Both the position numbers and the translations under genes were made by a program. The notes beneath the pieces were generated by a model. That model searched no databases. It saw only the letters and a program-made list of their open reading frames with translations, and was not told the DNA's origin. Of a stretch of DNA of 64,000 nucleotides, positions 1-9,873 are shown piece by piece; the first letter of the stretch is position 1; every line of letters starts with the position of its first letter. Source of the DNA: JAMZMI01 sp039970095 (GTDB taxonomy: Bacteria; Bacteroidota; Bacteroidia; Cytophagales; Cyclobacteriaceae); contig JBDVMP010000053.1 of NCBI GenBank assembly GCA_039970095.1, positions 17,694 to 81,693 of the forward strand, given 5' to 3'.

Positions 1-1
1 A

Positions 2-991
2 AATCAAGGAGAGGAAACCATCAGACACCTTTATGAGGTTGCGCTTGGAGTTGACTCCATGGTGCTTGGAGATATTCAGATCACCAATCAAGTAAAAAAT
101 GCGTATCAGTGGTCAGCAGATGAGGGCGTAGCTGGTCCATTTTTGCACAGATTGCTTCACTCCATATTTTATACCAACAAGCGCGTGGTTCAGGAGACCG
201 AACTTCGCGATGGTAATGCTTCCACCGCTTCTGTTTCAGTAGATATTATCAAGCAATATATTGCCGGATTTGTGGAGCCGACTATTCTGATTATGGGTCT
301 CGGAGAAATTGGGAGAACCGTAGCAGAGAACCTGAAGGGTGTTGACGCAAAGGTGCGGGTTGTGAATAGGACCAAAAGCACAGCTGAGACGCTGGCTGCT
401 GAATTTGGTTATGAGGTGGGTCTGTTTGATGATCTTAAAGACGAAATCAGATCTGCTAGCGTGGTTGTTTCGGCTATAAGAGCGGAAAGACCAGTGGTAA
501 CCAATGATTACCTGGGTGCCAATGGAACCCCAAAATTGTTGATTGATTTGTCTGTGCCGAGAAGCATAGATGAGTCGGTTGAAGCTGCAGGAGGGATCTT
601 ACTCTATAATGTGGATCAGCTTGATCAGAAAGCCTCAGAGGCTTTGGGCAGGCGAAGAGAAGCACTACCAGCAGTGAAAGGGATTATCGAAGAATCTATA
701 GCGGATCTTCAAAACTGGACACAGGAGATGGAAGTGTCCCCTACGATTAAGAAGCTGAAAAATGCTTTGGAAGATATAAGAAAAGAAGAAATGGCTCGCT
801 ATCTGTCCGGATTGGGAGAAAAGGAGGCCGCCATCTTGGATAAAGCTACCAAAGGCATCATCCAAAAAGTAATGAAGCTTCCCGTGCTACAGCTAAAGGC
901 TGCTTGCAAAAGAGGTGAAGCCGAAACCTTAGTTGAAGTTCTCAACGACCTATTCAACCTTGAGAAAGAAACTCAACAAAAGGCTGACTAA
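2..991 (+). CDS. hemA: Glutamyl-tRNA reductase, 5'-truncated by the window edge
   Basis: Catalyses the NADPH-dependent reduction of glutamyl-tRNA(Glu) to glutamate-1-semialdehyde, the first committed step of C5 haem synthesis. The reading frame is open from base 2, before the first ATG at 59, so the true start and the N-terminal catalytic cysteine lie outside the window; roughly the first 90 residues of a family of about 415 are missing. Visible are the GVDSMVLGDIQI segment (usually GEPQI in the family, here with Asp), a Rossmann NADPH-binding stretch with GLGEIGRTVAENL, and the C-terminal helical dimerisation region. The downstream WG-repeat gene begins inside or just after its 3' end. hemE lies 40 kb away in the same window. 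Identity is secure. Confidence 0.93.
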   Translation, partial: NQGEETIRHLYEVALGVDSMVLGDIQITNQVKNAYQWSADEGVAGPFLHRLLHSIFYTNKRVVQETELRDGNASTASVSVDIIKQYIAGFVEPTILIMGLGEIGRTVAENLKGVDAKVRVVNRTKSTAETLAAEFGYEVGLFDDLKDEIRSASVVVSAIRAERPVVTNDYLGANGTPKLLIDLSVPRSIDESVEAAGGILLYNVDQLDQKASEALGRRREALPAVKGIIEESIADLQNWTQEMEVSPTIKKLKNALEDIRKEEMARYLSGLGEKEAAILDKATKGIIQKVMKLPVLQLKAACKRGEAETLVEVLNDLFNLEKETQQKAD

Positions 992-3164
992 TTCCAATAT
1001 ACTATTGCGTTGCTTGATCTTGTTGGTGTTCCTGACAGCAGGAGGAAGTTTGCGTGCCCTCAAGAGTGATCAATGGCGTATCATAAAGTCGGGCCATTTT
1101 GAGGGGCTGGCAAACGCTGAGGGTGAGGTCATTATCCCGCCGGTGTATGATGCCATCGGGTGGTCCGATGAGACAACCGAGGTACTTGGAGATGTAATTG
1201 GATATCTCGAAAACGAAAAGTGGGGGCTCGTTTCACTTAAAAACAAAAAGCTCACTTCTCCGCAATTCACCATACTTGAGCCTTATGCACTGGGCAAAGT
1301 AAAAGCTGCCATAAAGGGAAAGTTCAGCAATCACCTTTTTTATGGAATCATCAATAATAGAGGACAAGTGATAGTTGACTTCAATCACTTCTCTATCGAT
1401 CATTTTCATGACGACATGATGGTGGTTTCTCAATATGCAAATAGGTCGGTGTTTTATGGGCTGATAGACGGGGAACAGCGCGAAGTTCTTCCTAGCGCAT
1501 TTACTCAGATCAACATGTTGGGAGACCTGATATTAGGTGAGCATGGTGACAAAAAGAAGCTTTTTGATTTGCAGGGAGATGCTATTTTTGATTTTTGGCT
1601 GGATAGCGTAACCCACTCTAAGGAGGGCTTTCTCGTGATGAGAGAAGGCAAGTACGGTTTTGTAAACTCAGATGGAAGCGTGAGGCATAAGGTTAATTAT
1701 AAGAACTTGTCTGCAGACCAGCCCACTAAGTTTAACGAGTGGAGGATATTTCATGGAGAGTCGGAAACCAACACCAGAGTAGCTTGCGACTCACTTAAAA
1801 AAAATGGAAATGATACGTGGACAGCCCATGTCAATGAGACCCAGCACCTGTTAAAACTATCTGCAGATCGAATTTTCGACAATTCAGAAAATGTTTTGAT
1901 GGATACGCACAGAGGTTACCTGATAACCCAAAACACCAAAACGCTGAAATGGAGTGCTTTTAAAGAATCGGGCGAAAGTGTGCTTCAAAATCAGGATTTT
2001 ATCCGCATAGACCAGAATTACTTGTATGCCCAAAATGGGAAAAGGTGGGACGTCTACAACTATTTCGGGCGAAAGCTTAATGATAAGACTTTCGGTCAGG
2101 TTTTGGGCAGTGTGGATAGAAAGGTGGCTGTGAGAAACCATGGGTACTGGGGTTGGATGGATTTTGATGGTAAAATGATTGTCAACTTTCGTTACGACCA
2201 TCTGAAATTGGGAGTTCGCGACGACCAGTTTATTATCAAATATGTGGGGCATTGGGGAGTGGCGGATTTTCATGGTCAGTACCCGATATCGCCCGACTAT
2301 GATAAGATAAGATCGGTTGGTGGATTGTATGTTGCCACCAAGGGTCATTCTCAGAAGATTTTTTCAGCAGACGGGGTTTTGATTCATCAAACTACCGGCC
2401 ATGTTAGTGGCGAAGATTTGCTCATGATAAAAGAAGAAAGCGGATGGGGTGCGGTGCTCAATTCTGGTTTCGTAGTAGAGCCGGCCTATGATACCATCAC
2501 TACTCTTGAGCATTATATTTTGGCGAGAAAAGATGCTTTTGTCCAGTTGTTTGACCCAAAAGGCAACCTAATCGTCGGTCTGGAGGACAGGATTCAGGAT
2601 GTGTTGTCCTATGATGGGGAGTGGTTTGTCGTCAGAAAGGCCGATCAATATGGCTTTGTTGATGAAGAGGGGCGTCTGCGAATAGCCAATCGATATGATG
2701 ATGCCAGACCTTTTTCTGATGGGTTGGCCGCCATCAGACTCATTGGCAAATGGGGGTTTGTCGATAAAAAGGAACAGTTGACTGTCCAGCCTTTTTACAA
2801 TGAGGTTGGTGATTTTGAGGATGGCCTGGCTGTAGTGAGGATTCATGATCAGTACGGGATTGTCAACAAGGGGGGAAATGAAATAGTGGATGTAGAATGG
2901 AAAAGTATAGAAAGACAGCCTACCGGCAATTTTGTGGTGGTTGACTTTGATGACAATTACGGACTGGTCAATGCAGAAGGTGCAATTATCTTGTCTCCTA
3001 TTTTTGAAAGCCTAGAGGATACTCCCGGAGGGGCGGTGGTAGCTAAGCGGTACGGAAAAAAAGGCGTACTGGATTACAAAGGGTTCTCCATACACCCGTT
3101 TGCGTACGCCGACATTGAGATAGTAGGTGATTATACCCTTTTCCTAAAAACCAGGGAGAATTAA
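933..3164 (+). CDS. WG-repeat exported protein
   Basis: A secreted or envelope protein of about 720-743 residues made largely of WG repeats, the short beta-strand units that read like YGFVDEEGRLRIANRYDDA. At least six copies are visible (for example WGWMDFDG, WGVADFHG, YGFVDEEG, WGFVDKKE, YGIVNKGG, YGLVNAEG). Function of such proteins is poorly known. There is no ATG near the front: in-frame TTG codons at 933, 960 and 1005 are the candidates. 933 and 960 overlap hemA; 1005 gives a short signal peptide (MRCLILLVFLTAGGSLRA) 13 bases after the hemA stop. I give the longest form but any of the three is possible. The gene ends back to back with the convergent M16 gene. Confidence 0.8.
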   Translation: MKFSTTYSTLRKKLNKRLTNSNILLRCLILLVFLTAGGSLRALKSDQWRIIKSGHFEGLANAEGEVIIPPVYDAIGWSDETTEVLGDVIGYLENEKWGLVSLKNKKLTSPQFTILEPYALGKVKAAIKGKFSNHLFYGIINNRGQVIVDFNHFSIDHFHDDMMVVSQYANRSVFYGLIDGEQREVLPSAFTQINMLGDLILGEHGDKKKLFDLQGDAIFDFWLDSVTHSKEGFLVMREGKYGFVNSDGSVRHKVNYKNLSADQPTKFNEWRIFHGESETNTRVACDSLKKNGNDTWTAHVNETQHLLKLSADRIFDNSENVLMDTHRGYLITQNTKTLKWSAFKESGESVLQNQDFIRIDQNYLYAQNGKRWDVYNYFGRKLNDKTFGQVLGSVDRKVAVRNHGYWGWMDFDGKMIVNFRYDHLKLGVRDDQFIIKYVGHWGVADFHGQYPISPDYDKIRSVGGLYVATKGHSQKIFSADGVLIHQTTGHVSGEDLLMIKEESGWGAVLNSGFVVEPAYDTITTLEHYILARKDAFVQLFDPKGNLIVGLEDRIQDVLSYDGEWFVVRKADQYGFVDEEGRLRIANRYDDARPFSDGLAAIRLIGKWGFVDKKEQLTVQPFYNEVGDFEDGLAVVRIHDQYGIVNKGGNEIVDVEWKSIERQPTGNFVVVDFDDNYGLVNAEGAIILSPIFESLEDTPGGAVVAKRYGKKGVLDYKGFSIHPFAYADIEIVGDYTLFLKTREN

Positions 3165-4424
3165 TTATCCCACAACCACACTCGACGCGCTCGAAGGGTC
3201 AATGTGTTTGGTTAATGTGTCTGAAATATCTTCAGCTGAGATTTGATCTACGGTCTGCATAAAATCAAGCCAAAACTGATTGTTAAGTCCTGAAAGGTAA
3301 TTTCCTGTTATTATCTGCATAGAGTTGAAGCAAGAATCAAACGACATCAGCCACTTTCCTTTTAAGTGGTTTTTGAGCAAGGCTAATTCTTCCTCGGTTG
3401 GTGGTGTCTGCTGCAGCTTGTAGATTTCGTTTTTAATCTCATCCACTGCCAGGCCTACTTTTTCCTTGAGTACGTCCGTCCCGATCACCCAGTATGATCC
3501 ATGCTGCAAATGGACAATGTTAGAACTGATACCATAAGTCAAGCCCTTTTCCTCACGGATGTTTTTCATTAGCCTTGACCCGAAGAACCCTCCTAACAGC
3601 TCATTTGTAATTTTGAGTTTGTGTATGTCTGCGTGAGACTTATTGATGGTGGCTGATCCAAACCGGATGCTTGATTGTACCGAATTGTCCCACGTGATAT
3701 TTAAGTTTTGATTGCCGGGAAGATTTGGAGAGGTTGGCTTCTTCGGTGCTATAAACTCAAATTTGGATAATCTGTCATTGACAATACTGAGTTCCTCAGG
3801 GCCCACAGCTCCCGCCATGAAAACAGTAGGACGAACCTTGAATTGCTCACTGAAAAAAGCTTTGACTTGATCCAGTGATGTGCCCTCCACGTCCTTAAGT
3901 GTCACCAACTTGCCGTACGGGTGACCGGCACCAAAAATCGTTTCCCTAAACTTCAGTCCAGCAAAAGCATTGGTTTTGGCATGTTGCTGCTTGATTTGCT
4001 GAGATCTTATGGTTTTTAGTTTCTCAAATTCTTTCTCGGGGAAAATGGAATCGGCGAGTAGCTGGAAAAGCAAAGTTGCCTGATTGGAGAAAAACTTTTT
4101 GAGGCAGTACAGTCGGATATATAGATGATCCAGCGTAGGTGTGATCTCCAGGTGGCTGCCATGAAAGTCGATTTCATTGGCTATCTCAGCGCTGGATTTT
4201 TTACCCGTACCTTCGAGTAGCATTTTGCCGGCCAGATAGCTGATGCCAGAAACAGTTTCTGAAAACCGGCCAACAGGAATCACGATATCGAGCATGATCA
4301 CAGGTTGTGCCTGCTGTTCTAAAACAACCAAATCTATTCCTTGCGCACCACTGATGGTTTGTGCTTCAGGAAAATTCGGTTTTGCTATTTTGTCTGATGG
4401 AGGTGCTGCCGTCCTGTCGAGCAT
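3165..4424 (-). CDS. M16-family peptidase homologue, catalytically inactive
   Basis: A 419-residue insulinase-fold (M16B) protein. The fold is recognisable from the N-terminal GISYLAGKMLLEGTGKKSS segment and the C-terminal LLGGFFGSRLMKNIREEKGLTYG signature with its Arg/Tyr pair. The zinc motif HxxEH, expected where SYLAGKM stands, is absent, so it should not be a protease by itself. In Bacteroidota an active and an inactive M16 gene usually sit side by side and form a heterodimer; here no active partner is adjacent, and the upstream gene is porV, 8 bases away. It could act as a partner of a distant active subunit or have become a structural or chaperone-like factor of the secretion locus. The fold call is firm; the role is unknown. 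No signal peptide is evident. Confidence 0.85.
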   Translation of the reverse strand: MLDRTAAPPSDKIAKPNFPEAQTISGAQGIDLVVLEQQAQPVIMLDIVIPVGRFSETVSGISYLAGKMLLEGTGKKSSAEIANEIDFHGSHLEITPTLDHLYIRLYCLKKFFSNQATLLFQLLADSIFPEKEFEKLKTIRSQQIKQQHAKTNAFAGLKFRETIFGAGHPYGKLVTLKDVEGTSLDQVKAFFSEQFKVRPTVFMAGAVGPEELSIVNDRLSKFEFIAPKKPTSPNLPGNQNLNITWDNSVQSSIRFGSATINKSHADIHKLKITNELLGGFFGSRLMKNIREEKGLTYGISSNIVHLQHGSYWVIGTDVLKEKVGLAVDEIKNEIYKLQQTPPTEEELALLKNHLKGKWLMSFDSCFNSMQIITGNYLSGLNNQFWLDFMQTVDQISAEDISDTLTKHIDPSSASSVVVG

Positions 4425-4432
4425 GTGCCGAT

Positions 4433-5650
4433 TTATGATTCGGTTTGATCCATGTTAAACTGGAACGACAAACGGAGTGTTTCTGCCAAAGGGTGATCCT
4501 TTTGCTGAGGAACGAGGTAGGAAAAATCAAACCCGAAAACCTGGTACTTAAGACCAACACCTGCGGTGAAGTATTTTCTATTTCCTTTGTTTCTGTGCTC
4601 TGTAAAATACCCTACTCGCACGGCAAACTTTTCCTGATAAAGGTATTCCGCTCCAAAAGAAAACATCAGTTCCTGCAGCTCTTCAGAAAAACCATTAGGT
4701 GCATCGGTAAATGAACCAAATGTGCCACTTAATAACGTTCGATTTGGGTCTTTTCCTCCACCCGGAGCTATCTGAAAACCTCCGGTAGCCGGATCAGGAA
4801 TAGGGTTTCCGTCCTCATCTAATTCATAAATGGGAGGAGTAGGAACCAAAAGTTTATTTGCGTCTATCATCAGGGTGATAGAGTTGTAAGGGTCTATATT
4901 GGTTTTAAAAGCAGTACCTATTCTCAGGTTGCCTGGGATAAAATCCTCGTTGCTTTCATTGCTGTAATTCACCTTCTGTCCGAAGTTAGAGATGTTGGCT
5001 CCAAAGGAAAGTTCTGAGTCCGTTCCCGAGAACACGATGGGCTTGGTGTAGTACCAGCCAATATCTACGGCCACACTGGTTCCGGCTTTTGCGTCCGGCG
5101 CACCGCTAATATTACCAGCAATATTTGACCAGATAAATCGGGTCGAAACCCCCATTGACATGTTGTCAGTCAACTTTCGAGAGTATGTAGCATCTACAGC
5201 CAGTTCATTGGGGTTTTCGATATTGAGTCGCTCGCCGTTTTCGTCGGTTAGTTGAATTTCACCCAAATCAAAGTACCTGAATGAAGCACCAAATGTCTGA
5301 ATTCTATCAATCTTTTTATAAAAAGTCAGGTAGTTGAGCGACATGTCATTGACGATCTTACCTAACCATGGAGAGTATGAAAATGAGACACCCAGATCGT
5401 TTTCTATAAAAGCCAGCTTGGCGCTGTTCCAGTGAGAGCTATACACATCGGGGCTGGAGGCCACACCTGCATCTCCCATGGCTGAACCACGACTATCCGG
5501 TGCGAAACTCACAAATGGCACGGCCACAGTGATCGGATTTCGGTTGTCGTCCTGACCAGTGATTTTCTGATTGTTCGATGACTGAGCAAGAACACCAACA
5601 GGGGTGCCAAAGGCTAGTACTAGTAAAGTCTGTATAAGACGTATTTTCAT
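4433..5650 (-). CDS. porV: Type IX secretion outer-membrane shuttle protein PorV
   Basis: PorV (LptO/PG27 type) is a FadL-like outer-membrane beta-barrel that receives cargo carrying C-terminal sorting domains from the SprA translocon and delivers it to PorU for cleavage and attachment. The 405-residue protein has a signal peptide (MKIRLIQTLLVLAFGTPVGVLAQ), the typical front segment AVPFVSFAPDSRGSAMGDAGVA followed by SSHWNSAKLAF, repeated amphipathic beta strands and a terminal barrel strand. It lies 35 bases downstream of porU, so the two are almost certainly cotranscribed; this linkage is common in the phylum. Length fits the family (about 390-410). Confidence 0.93.
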   Translation of the reverse strand: MKIRLIQTLLVLAFGTPVGVLAQSSNNQKITGQDDNRNPITVAVPFVSFAPDSRGSAMGDAGVASSPDVYSSHWNSAKLAFIENDLGVSFSYSPWLGKIVNDMSLNYLTFYKKIDRIQTFGASFRYFDLGEIQLTDENGERLNIENPNELAVDATYSRKLTDNMSMGVSTRFIWSNIAGNISGAPDAKAGTSVAVDIGWYYTKPIVFSGTDSELSFGANISNFGQKVNYSNESNEDFIPGNLRIGTAFKTNIDPYNSITLMIDANKLLVPTPPIYELDEDGNPIPDPATGGFQIAPGGGKDPNRTLLSGTFGSFTDAPNGFSEELQELMFSFGAEYLYQEKFAVRVGYFTEHRNKGNRKYFTAGVGLKYQVFGFDFSYLVPQQKDHPLAETLRLSFQFNMDQTES

Positions 5651-5685
5651 TCTCTTTTGAAGATTAAAAAGTCTGCAAAGATAAT

Positions 5686-8600
5686 TTAATTATTGATTAT
5701 GAGCCTGTTGATGACTTGATTGCTTGCTCCGTCTAAGGTGCTGGTTACTTGTAATTTATAAAAATACACACCCTTATCGAGTCTTTCCCCATTCTGATTG
5801 GTCAATAATCGGGTCAAATTGTCAACAGTGTCAGTTACATCATCTAGCTCATAAATCCATTCGCTGGCCTTGCTTCCCATTAAATCATACACAGAGATTT
5901 TCACAACGAGTGCTTCGCCCTGTCTGTCGTGCTTAAAGGTGAATGTTGTCTCCCCAGAATCCGAAACCGGGTTGGGGTAGTTCATTGCGTTAAACAATCT
6001 GATTTTAGGTTGGTCAGATACTTTAAACTCAACATACTTAGTGCTATAATTATTGTGTGTGTCCCAGATTTTTAGTTGCCCTTTGTATGTGCCTTTGTCA
6101 AAATTCTTGATGGGATAGACAATGCTACCCGAGGTGTAGTCGTCCTTAGTGGCAGTGTAATAATCGTTTAGAGAGATTATGAGCGTATCATTTAGTGTGA
6201 GTGTGAGGCTTTGATTGAATCCATTAGAACTGATGTTGATGCCACTTTCATCAGATACGCGCGCTACAAATAAGCTACTTGGTCCCACGATATCTCCGTT
6301 GTTGAAGTCTGGCTCATTTATATAAGTCTCTACGATAACAGGGGGTGTGTCGTCTGCCTCCGCTGAAGCGGTACCGCCCAAAACTACATTTCTACTTGCC
6401 CCGGATGCATCAATCATGGACTCCTCGCTGATGGCATAAGCCGTCAGGCGACCTTTTTCATATTTATATGATGAGTTTTTTGGCATCACAAAAGTTGCTT
6501 CGAATACTCCCGACGTGACGCTCACATCACCTCGGTAAAGTGCATTGTCTTGTTCCTGATATTCAAATGGGTCATTCACTTCTCCGGGCAGACCTTTCTT
6601 AGGTTGCTCCGGGTTGTCCAGTCCTTTGGTTAGCTTTTCTCTAGGGATGTCCCAAAGTGTGATAGTGGCGGTTCCGTTGAAAGTTTCTAACACGGCAGTG
6701 TTGTCATAGACCTTTCCTGTGATGGTCACCGTTTCCAATGCGCTGAGGGTATCCAATTCTGTGTCCAGGTCGTCAAATTTGATCTCATATTGAGGATAGT
6801 TGAGGGTAAGCATCGGGTCTCCGAGCAAGGCAAAATTTCTGTTGATCGGACCGCTGAGGCTGTTATTTTTTGTGAGTCGAATCACGTCACCTAACCTCAG
6901 GTGTTTTCCATTTTCTCGCAGGAATACACTTTCGTGAAAAGCAGCATTCACAAGCCTATTGGTACTCGCATATACTGCCCTTGTTGTTGTGAGTAGAGCG
7001 ATGGCCCCTCCATTTGGGTGAAGCAGAAATTCTTCTGCTCCCGAAACTTTTGATGGATCGTCATAAACCCCGAAATTACAAGTGGCAGTGACGAAAAGTG
7101 GCAGTTTGTGTCTGTTGCTCAGCTCCGAGATCAGTGACATATCTATTATTTCCTCCTGCATCAAAACATTATAGCCTCCATGGCCCAGATAGTCCATGAC
7201 GAGCACTCCCTCTTGCAGCCGTTCGTTTATGGCACGAACCAGGTCAGGGCTCTCCTGATCTTCTCCTATTTGATCAAAATTGTCAATGTACAATCTCGTG
7301 GAATTGTATTCAGGACTCTCATCCTCCAAAATATCATTCATGTATTCCACATCCTCCATGTGTTGATTACCATCACCATCATCGGCCAGATAGGCTACCT
7401 GAGTTCGCCATTTACCTAATGTGTAGTCATTTGGCGTTTTGTATCTGATAATTTTGTTTACCACATCTTCAGCTTGCTCTATCGTTCTCACAGGGATTCG
7501 GCCTATGCCAATATCAAGGGTGTGGTCATGCACGGTGCTTTGGATGGGCGTGCCCGTACTGGTCTGATCCCCCTCGTACCAATCTCCTTCATCGTCTTCA
7601 AGGAAACCAAAAAAATCATCGGATGAATGACTGAATAGCTTATGCAACGATTCTCTTGATTCATAAACGGGGACAAAATTGTGATCAGGAAGTGAGTTAT
7701 AGGCTTTGTTTGGATGTCGTTTATTGAGCCATCGGTAGTCGTAGGAGCCGTCACCGAATAGCAGCCCATATTTCAATTTTTTACCTCCATTGATCCACAC
7801 ATACCTGAAATAATCCCTGATAGCAGTAATATCTTGCATGCCTGACGAAAACTCGTTGTAGATCTGCTGCGGAGTTACAATCTCAATGCTTAGCCCATCA
7901 TTGGTTTGATGAAAGTCAGCTAGTCGTTGCGCTTCAGGTAGAAACTGCGGAGCACAGACGATTATGCCATCCGCGGAGATGTTGGATTTGATGTTTTGGT
8001 TCTGAATCTTACCAAAAGCTTCGGGAGTTTTGGCCGCAGAAAGGTCAAATATCACGTATTCTTCTATTTGGCTGCTGGCCAATTGGTTGAAAGTTGCCGT
8101 GGAGGCTGAGGTGGTATAGAGCTGATTTTGAGGAATTGTCGGGTTATTAATATTCCAAACTAAAAAATCATTGGCGTCCCCGATGTTGATATTGTAGGTC
8201 GCATTTTGGTTTACAATTTTCCTATTTCTAAAAAGCGTTAGTCCATCGAATAAAGCAAGACTTCTCTCAAACCCCAGCACAAAATAGTCAAGGTGCCCCT
8301 GGCTTGTCTGGCCATTCACTCTGTTTTCATTGAAAATGATATCCAACCTCAGGTCTTCGGCTGCATTGTTTTCTTGAGAAAGAAAAACGGGGTATTCGTA
8401 GGCTCTATCGGTATACGTGTTGGATGAAATCGCCTTGACTTGAACATTTACAGCTTCTGTCATATTTAGCAAAACATCGAAACTTGCAGCAAATAGTGAG
8501 GCACCCAACAGTTTGATTTCTGCACCTATTGAGTCGCCTATGCCGGGGACATTGTAAGTGAAGGACTGCTCCGTTTTGTTTCCAAAAGCGGTGGTATAGG

Positions 8601-9165
8601 GTAGGCTGTACCACTCTCGCCCAGAGTTTAGAATGTTTTGCTCGTCAGGGGCGTTTATGATGAAGTCATGAAATGAGCTTACAATCGTGCCTGAGGTTGT
8701 CGGGTTGGCCTTGTTTGCGATTCTCAAACCATCCTCCCCGCCATAGGTGAGAAAGTAGTAGGTCGTGTCGGAGTAATAGTTGTTTTGGTGATCTACCGAA
8801 CCATTTGAGAGTAATTGGGCTGTATGTGGGCTCTGACCATAAAAAAGGAAATAGTCACCGTCATCTAAAGAGTCATCGGACTCACCAAAGGCATAAATGG
8901 CATTTTGAAGAGGGTCCGAAGACCGGAAGATATCATTCTCCTGCGGAAGCATCGCTCCACCTTTCCCATATATCTTGACAGATTTGGGGTTGATAGCGTC
9001 AGAACTAATGCCCAACTCATTGGAAAGGAAGTTTTTGTCAATCTTATAAACCCCATCTTCCGTGACCCCAAGTTTATACCAGTTGCCAGCGGACAGCACG
9101 CTTTGTCCTGCACAAACAGTGGAGGCACCAAGCATTAAGGCTATATAACAGGCTTTTAGATTCAT
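5686..9165 (-). CDS. porU: Type IX secretion sortase PorU (C25 peptidase)
   Basis: PorU is the surface-exposed cysteine endopeptidase that removes the C-terminal sorting domain of type IX cargo and links the product to the cell surface. The protein is 1159 residues, the usual size. It starts with a signal peptide (MNLKACYIALMLGASTVCAGQS), has a long beta-rich N-terminal region, then a gingipain-like C25 domain with the catalytic histidine in MDYLGHGGYNVL and the cysteine in FVTATCNFGVYDD, an Ig-like region, and a C-terminal sorting-type domain (NAMNYPNPVSDSGETTFTF ... KGVYFYKLQV) which PorU retains. It follows pssA after 36 bases and precedes porV. Identity is secure. Confidence 0.95.
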   Translation of the reverse strand: MNLKACYIALMLGASTVCAGQSVLSAGNWYKLGVTEDGVYKIDKNFLSNELGISSDAINPKSVKIYGKGGAMLPQENDIFRSSDPLQNAIYAFGESDDSLDDGDYFLFYGQSPHTAQLLSNGSVDHQNNYYSDTTYYFLTYGGEDGLRIANKANPTTSGTIVSSFHDFIINAPDEQNILNSGREWYSLPYTTAFGNKTEQSFTYNVPGIGDSIGAEIKLLGASLFAASFDVLLNMTEAVNVQVKAISSNTYTDRAYEYPVFLSQENNAAEDLRLDIIFNENRVNGQTSQGHLDYFVLGFERSLALFDGLTLFRNRKIVNQNATYNINIGDANDFLVWNINNPTIPQNQLYTTSASTATFNQLASSQIEEYVIFDLSAAKTPEAFGKIQNQNIKSNISADGIIVCAPQFLPEAQRLADFHQTNDGLSIEIVTPQQIYNEFSSGMQDITAIRDYFRYVWINGGKKLKYGLLFGDGSYDYRWLNKRHPNKAYNSLPDHNFVPVYESRESLHKLFSHSSDDFFGFLEDDEGDWYEGDQTSTGTPIQSTVHDHTLDIGIGRIPVRTIEQAEDVVNKIIRYKTPNDYTLGKWRTQVAYLADDGDGNQHMEDVEYMNDILEDESPEYNSTRLYIDNFDQIGEDQESPDLVRAINERLQEGVLVMDYLGHGGYNVLMQEEIIDMSLISELSNRHKLPLFVTATCNFGVYDDPSKVSGAEEFLLHPNGGAIALLTTTRAVYASTNRLVNAAFHESVFLRENGKHLRLGDVIRLTKNNSLSGPINRNFALLGDPMLTLNYPQYEIKFDDLDTELDTLSALETVTITGKVYDNTAVLETFNGTATITLWDIPREKLTKGLDNPEQPKKGLPGEVNDPFEYQEQDNALYRGDVSVTSGVFEATFVMPKNSSYKYEKGRLTAYAISEESMIDASGASRNVVLGGTASAEADDTPPVIVETYINEPDFNNGDIVGPSSLFVARVSDESGINISSNGFNQSLTLTLNDTLIISLNDYYTATKDDYTSGSIVYPIKNFDKGTYKGQLKIWDTHNNYSTKYVEFKVSDQPKIRLFNAMNYPNPVSDSGETTFTFKHDRQGEALVVKISVYDLMGSKASEWIYELDDVTDTVDNLTRLLTNQNGERLDKGVYFYKLQVTSTLDGASNQVINRLIINN

Positions 9166-9201
9166 GACAACATCTCAACGAGTCTTGCGAGTCAAAATTA
9201 C

Positions 9202-9873
9202 TTAAACGGGTTTTTGAGATACAAAATTCCCGATTATTGATAAAACGATATATGCTGGGATGATAATCACAATACCCGAAATGCCATGAATAACCAATGC
9301 TACTACCCCAATCAGCAGGATCAGATAGCGGAATATGTTTTCCTTGAATCCATAGTTTTGAAACTTCAACGCGATCATAGGTATGCTGGCCACCATCAAA
9401 GCGCATGAAGCAAATGTTATGATAAGCAGCCCCCAGCCTGGGATGGTATATGGAATAAATGTGAGTGAAGTAATCATGATGGCGTTGGCCGGAGTTGGCA
9501 GCCCCAGAAACTGATTTTCCTGACGTGTGTCCACATTGAATTTTGCCAGCCTGATTGCCGAAAACGGAGCAATCAAAATGCCCAGATAAGATAGTGTAAG
9601 TGGAGATAGGTCGCTCGTGGCGATGGTTCCCTGCATGTAAAGAGCCGGCAATAAACCAAAAGAGATCATATCGGCCAGCGAGTCTAGTTGCTTGCCTATA
9701 TTAGATTTTACGTGTAACAACCTTGCGGCAAATCCATCAAAAAAGTCAAATAAAGCGGCGATGAGTACGAAATAGATGGCATTCCAGAGGTCACCTTTCA
9801 CAATCGAAATACACCCCAAAACCCCAACTATGAGATTCAGACAGGTTATTAAATTTGGGATGTGCTTTTTCAT
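9202..9873 (-). CDS. pssA: CDP-diacylglycerol--serine O-phosphatidyltransferase
   Basis: Integral membrane enzyme that transfers phosphatidyl from CDP-diacylglycerol to L-serine, giving phosphatidylserine, the precursor of phosphatidylethanolamine. The 223-residue protein shows the CDP-alcohol phosphotransferase signature: DFFDGFAAR, followed nine residues later by GKQLDSLAD, which carries the metal-binding aspartates, and several hydrophobic segments. The start codon shares one base with the stop codon of the upstream metallo-hydrolase gene (TGATG overlap), so translation is probably coupled. porU follows after 36 bases and may be in the same transcript. Confidence 0.93.
   Translation of the reverse strand: MKKHIPNLITCLNLIVGVLGCISIVKGDLWNAIYFVLIAALFDFFDGFAARLLHVKSNIGKQLDSLADMISFGLLPALYMQGTIATSDLSPLTLSYLGILIAPFSAIRLAKFNVDTRQENQFLGLPTPANAIMITSLTFIPYTIPGWGLLIITFASCALMVASIPMIALKFQNYGFKENIFRYLILLIGVVALVIHGISGIVIIIPAYIVLSIIGNFVSQKPV

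Noticed and set aside
1884..2348. A 154-codon minus-strand frame inside the WG-repeat gene
   Set aside because: It is antisense to a clearly coding repeat protein and lacks any domain or start context.
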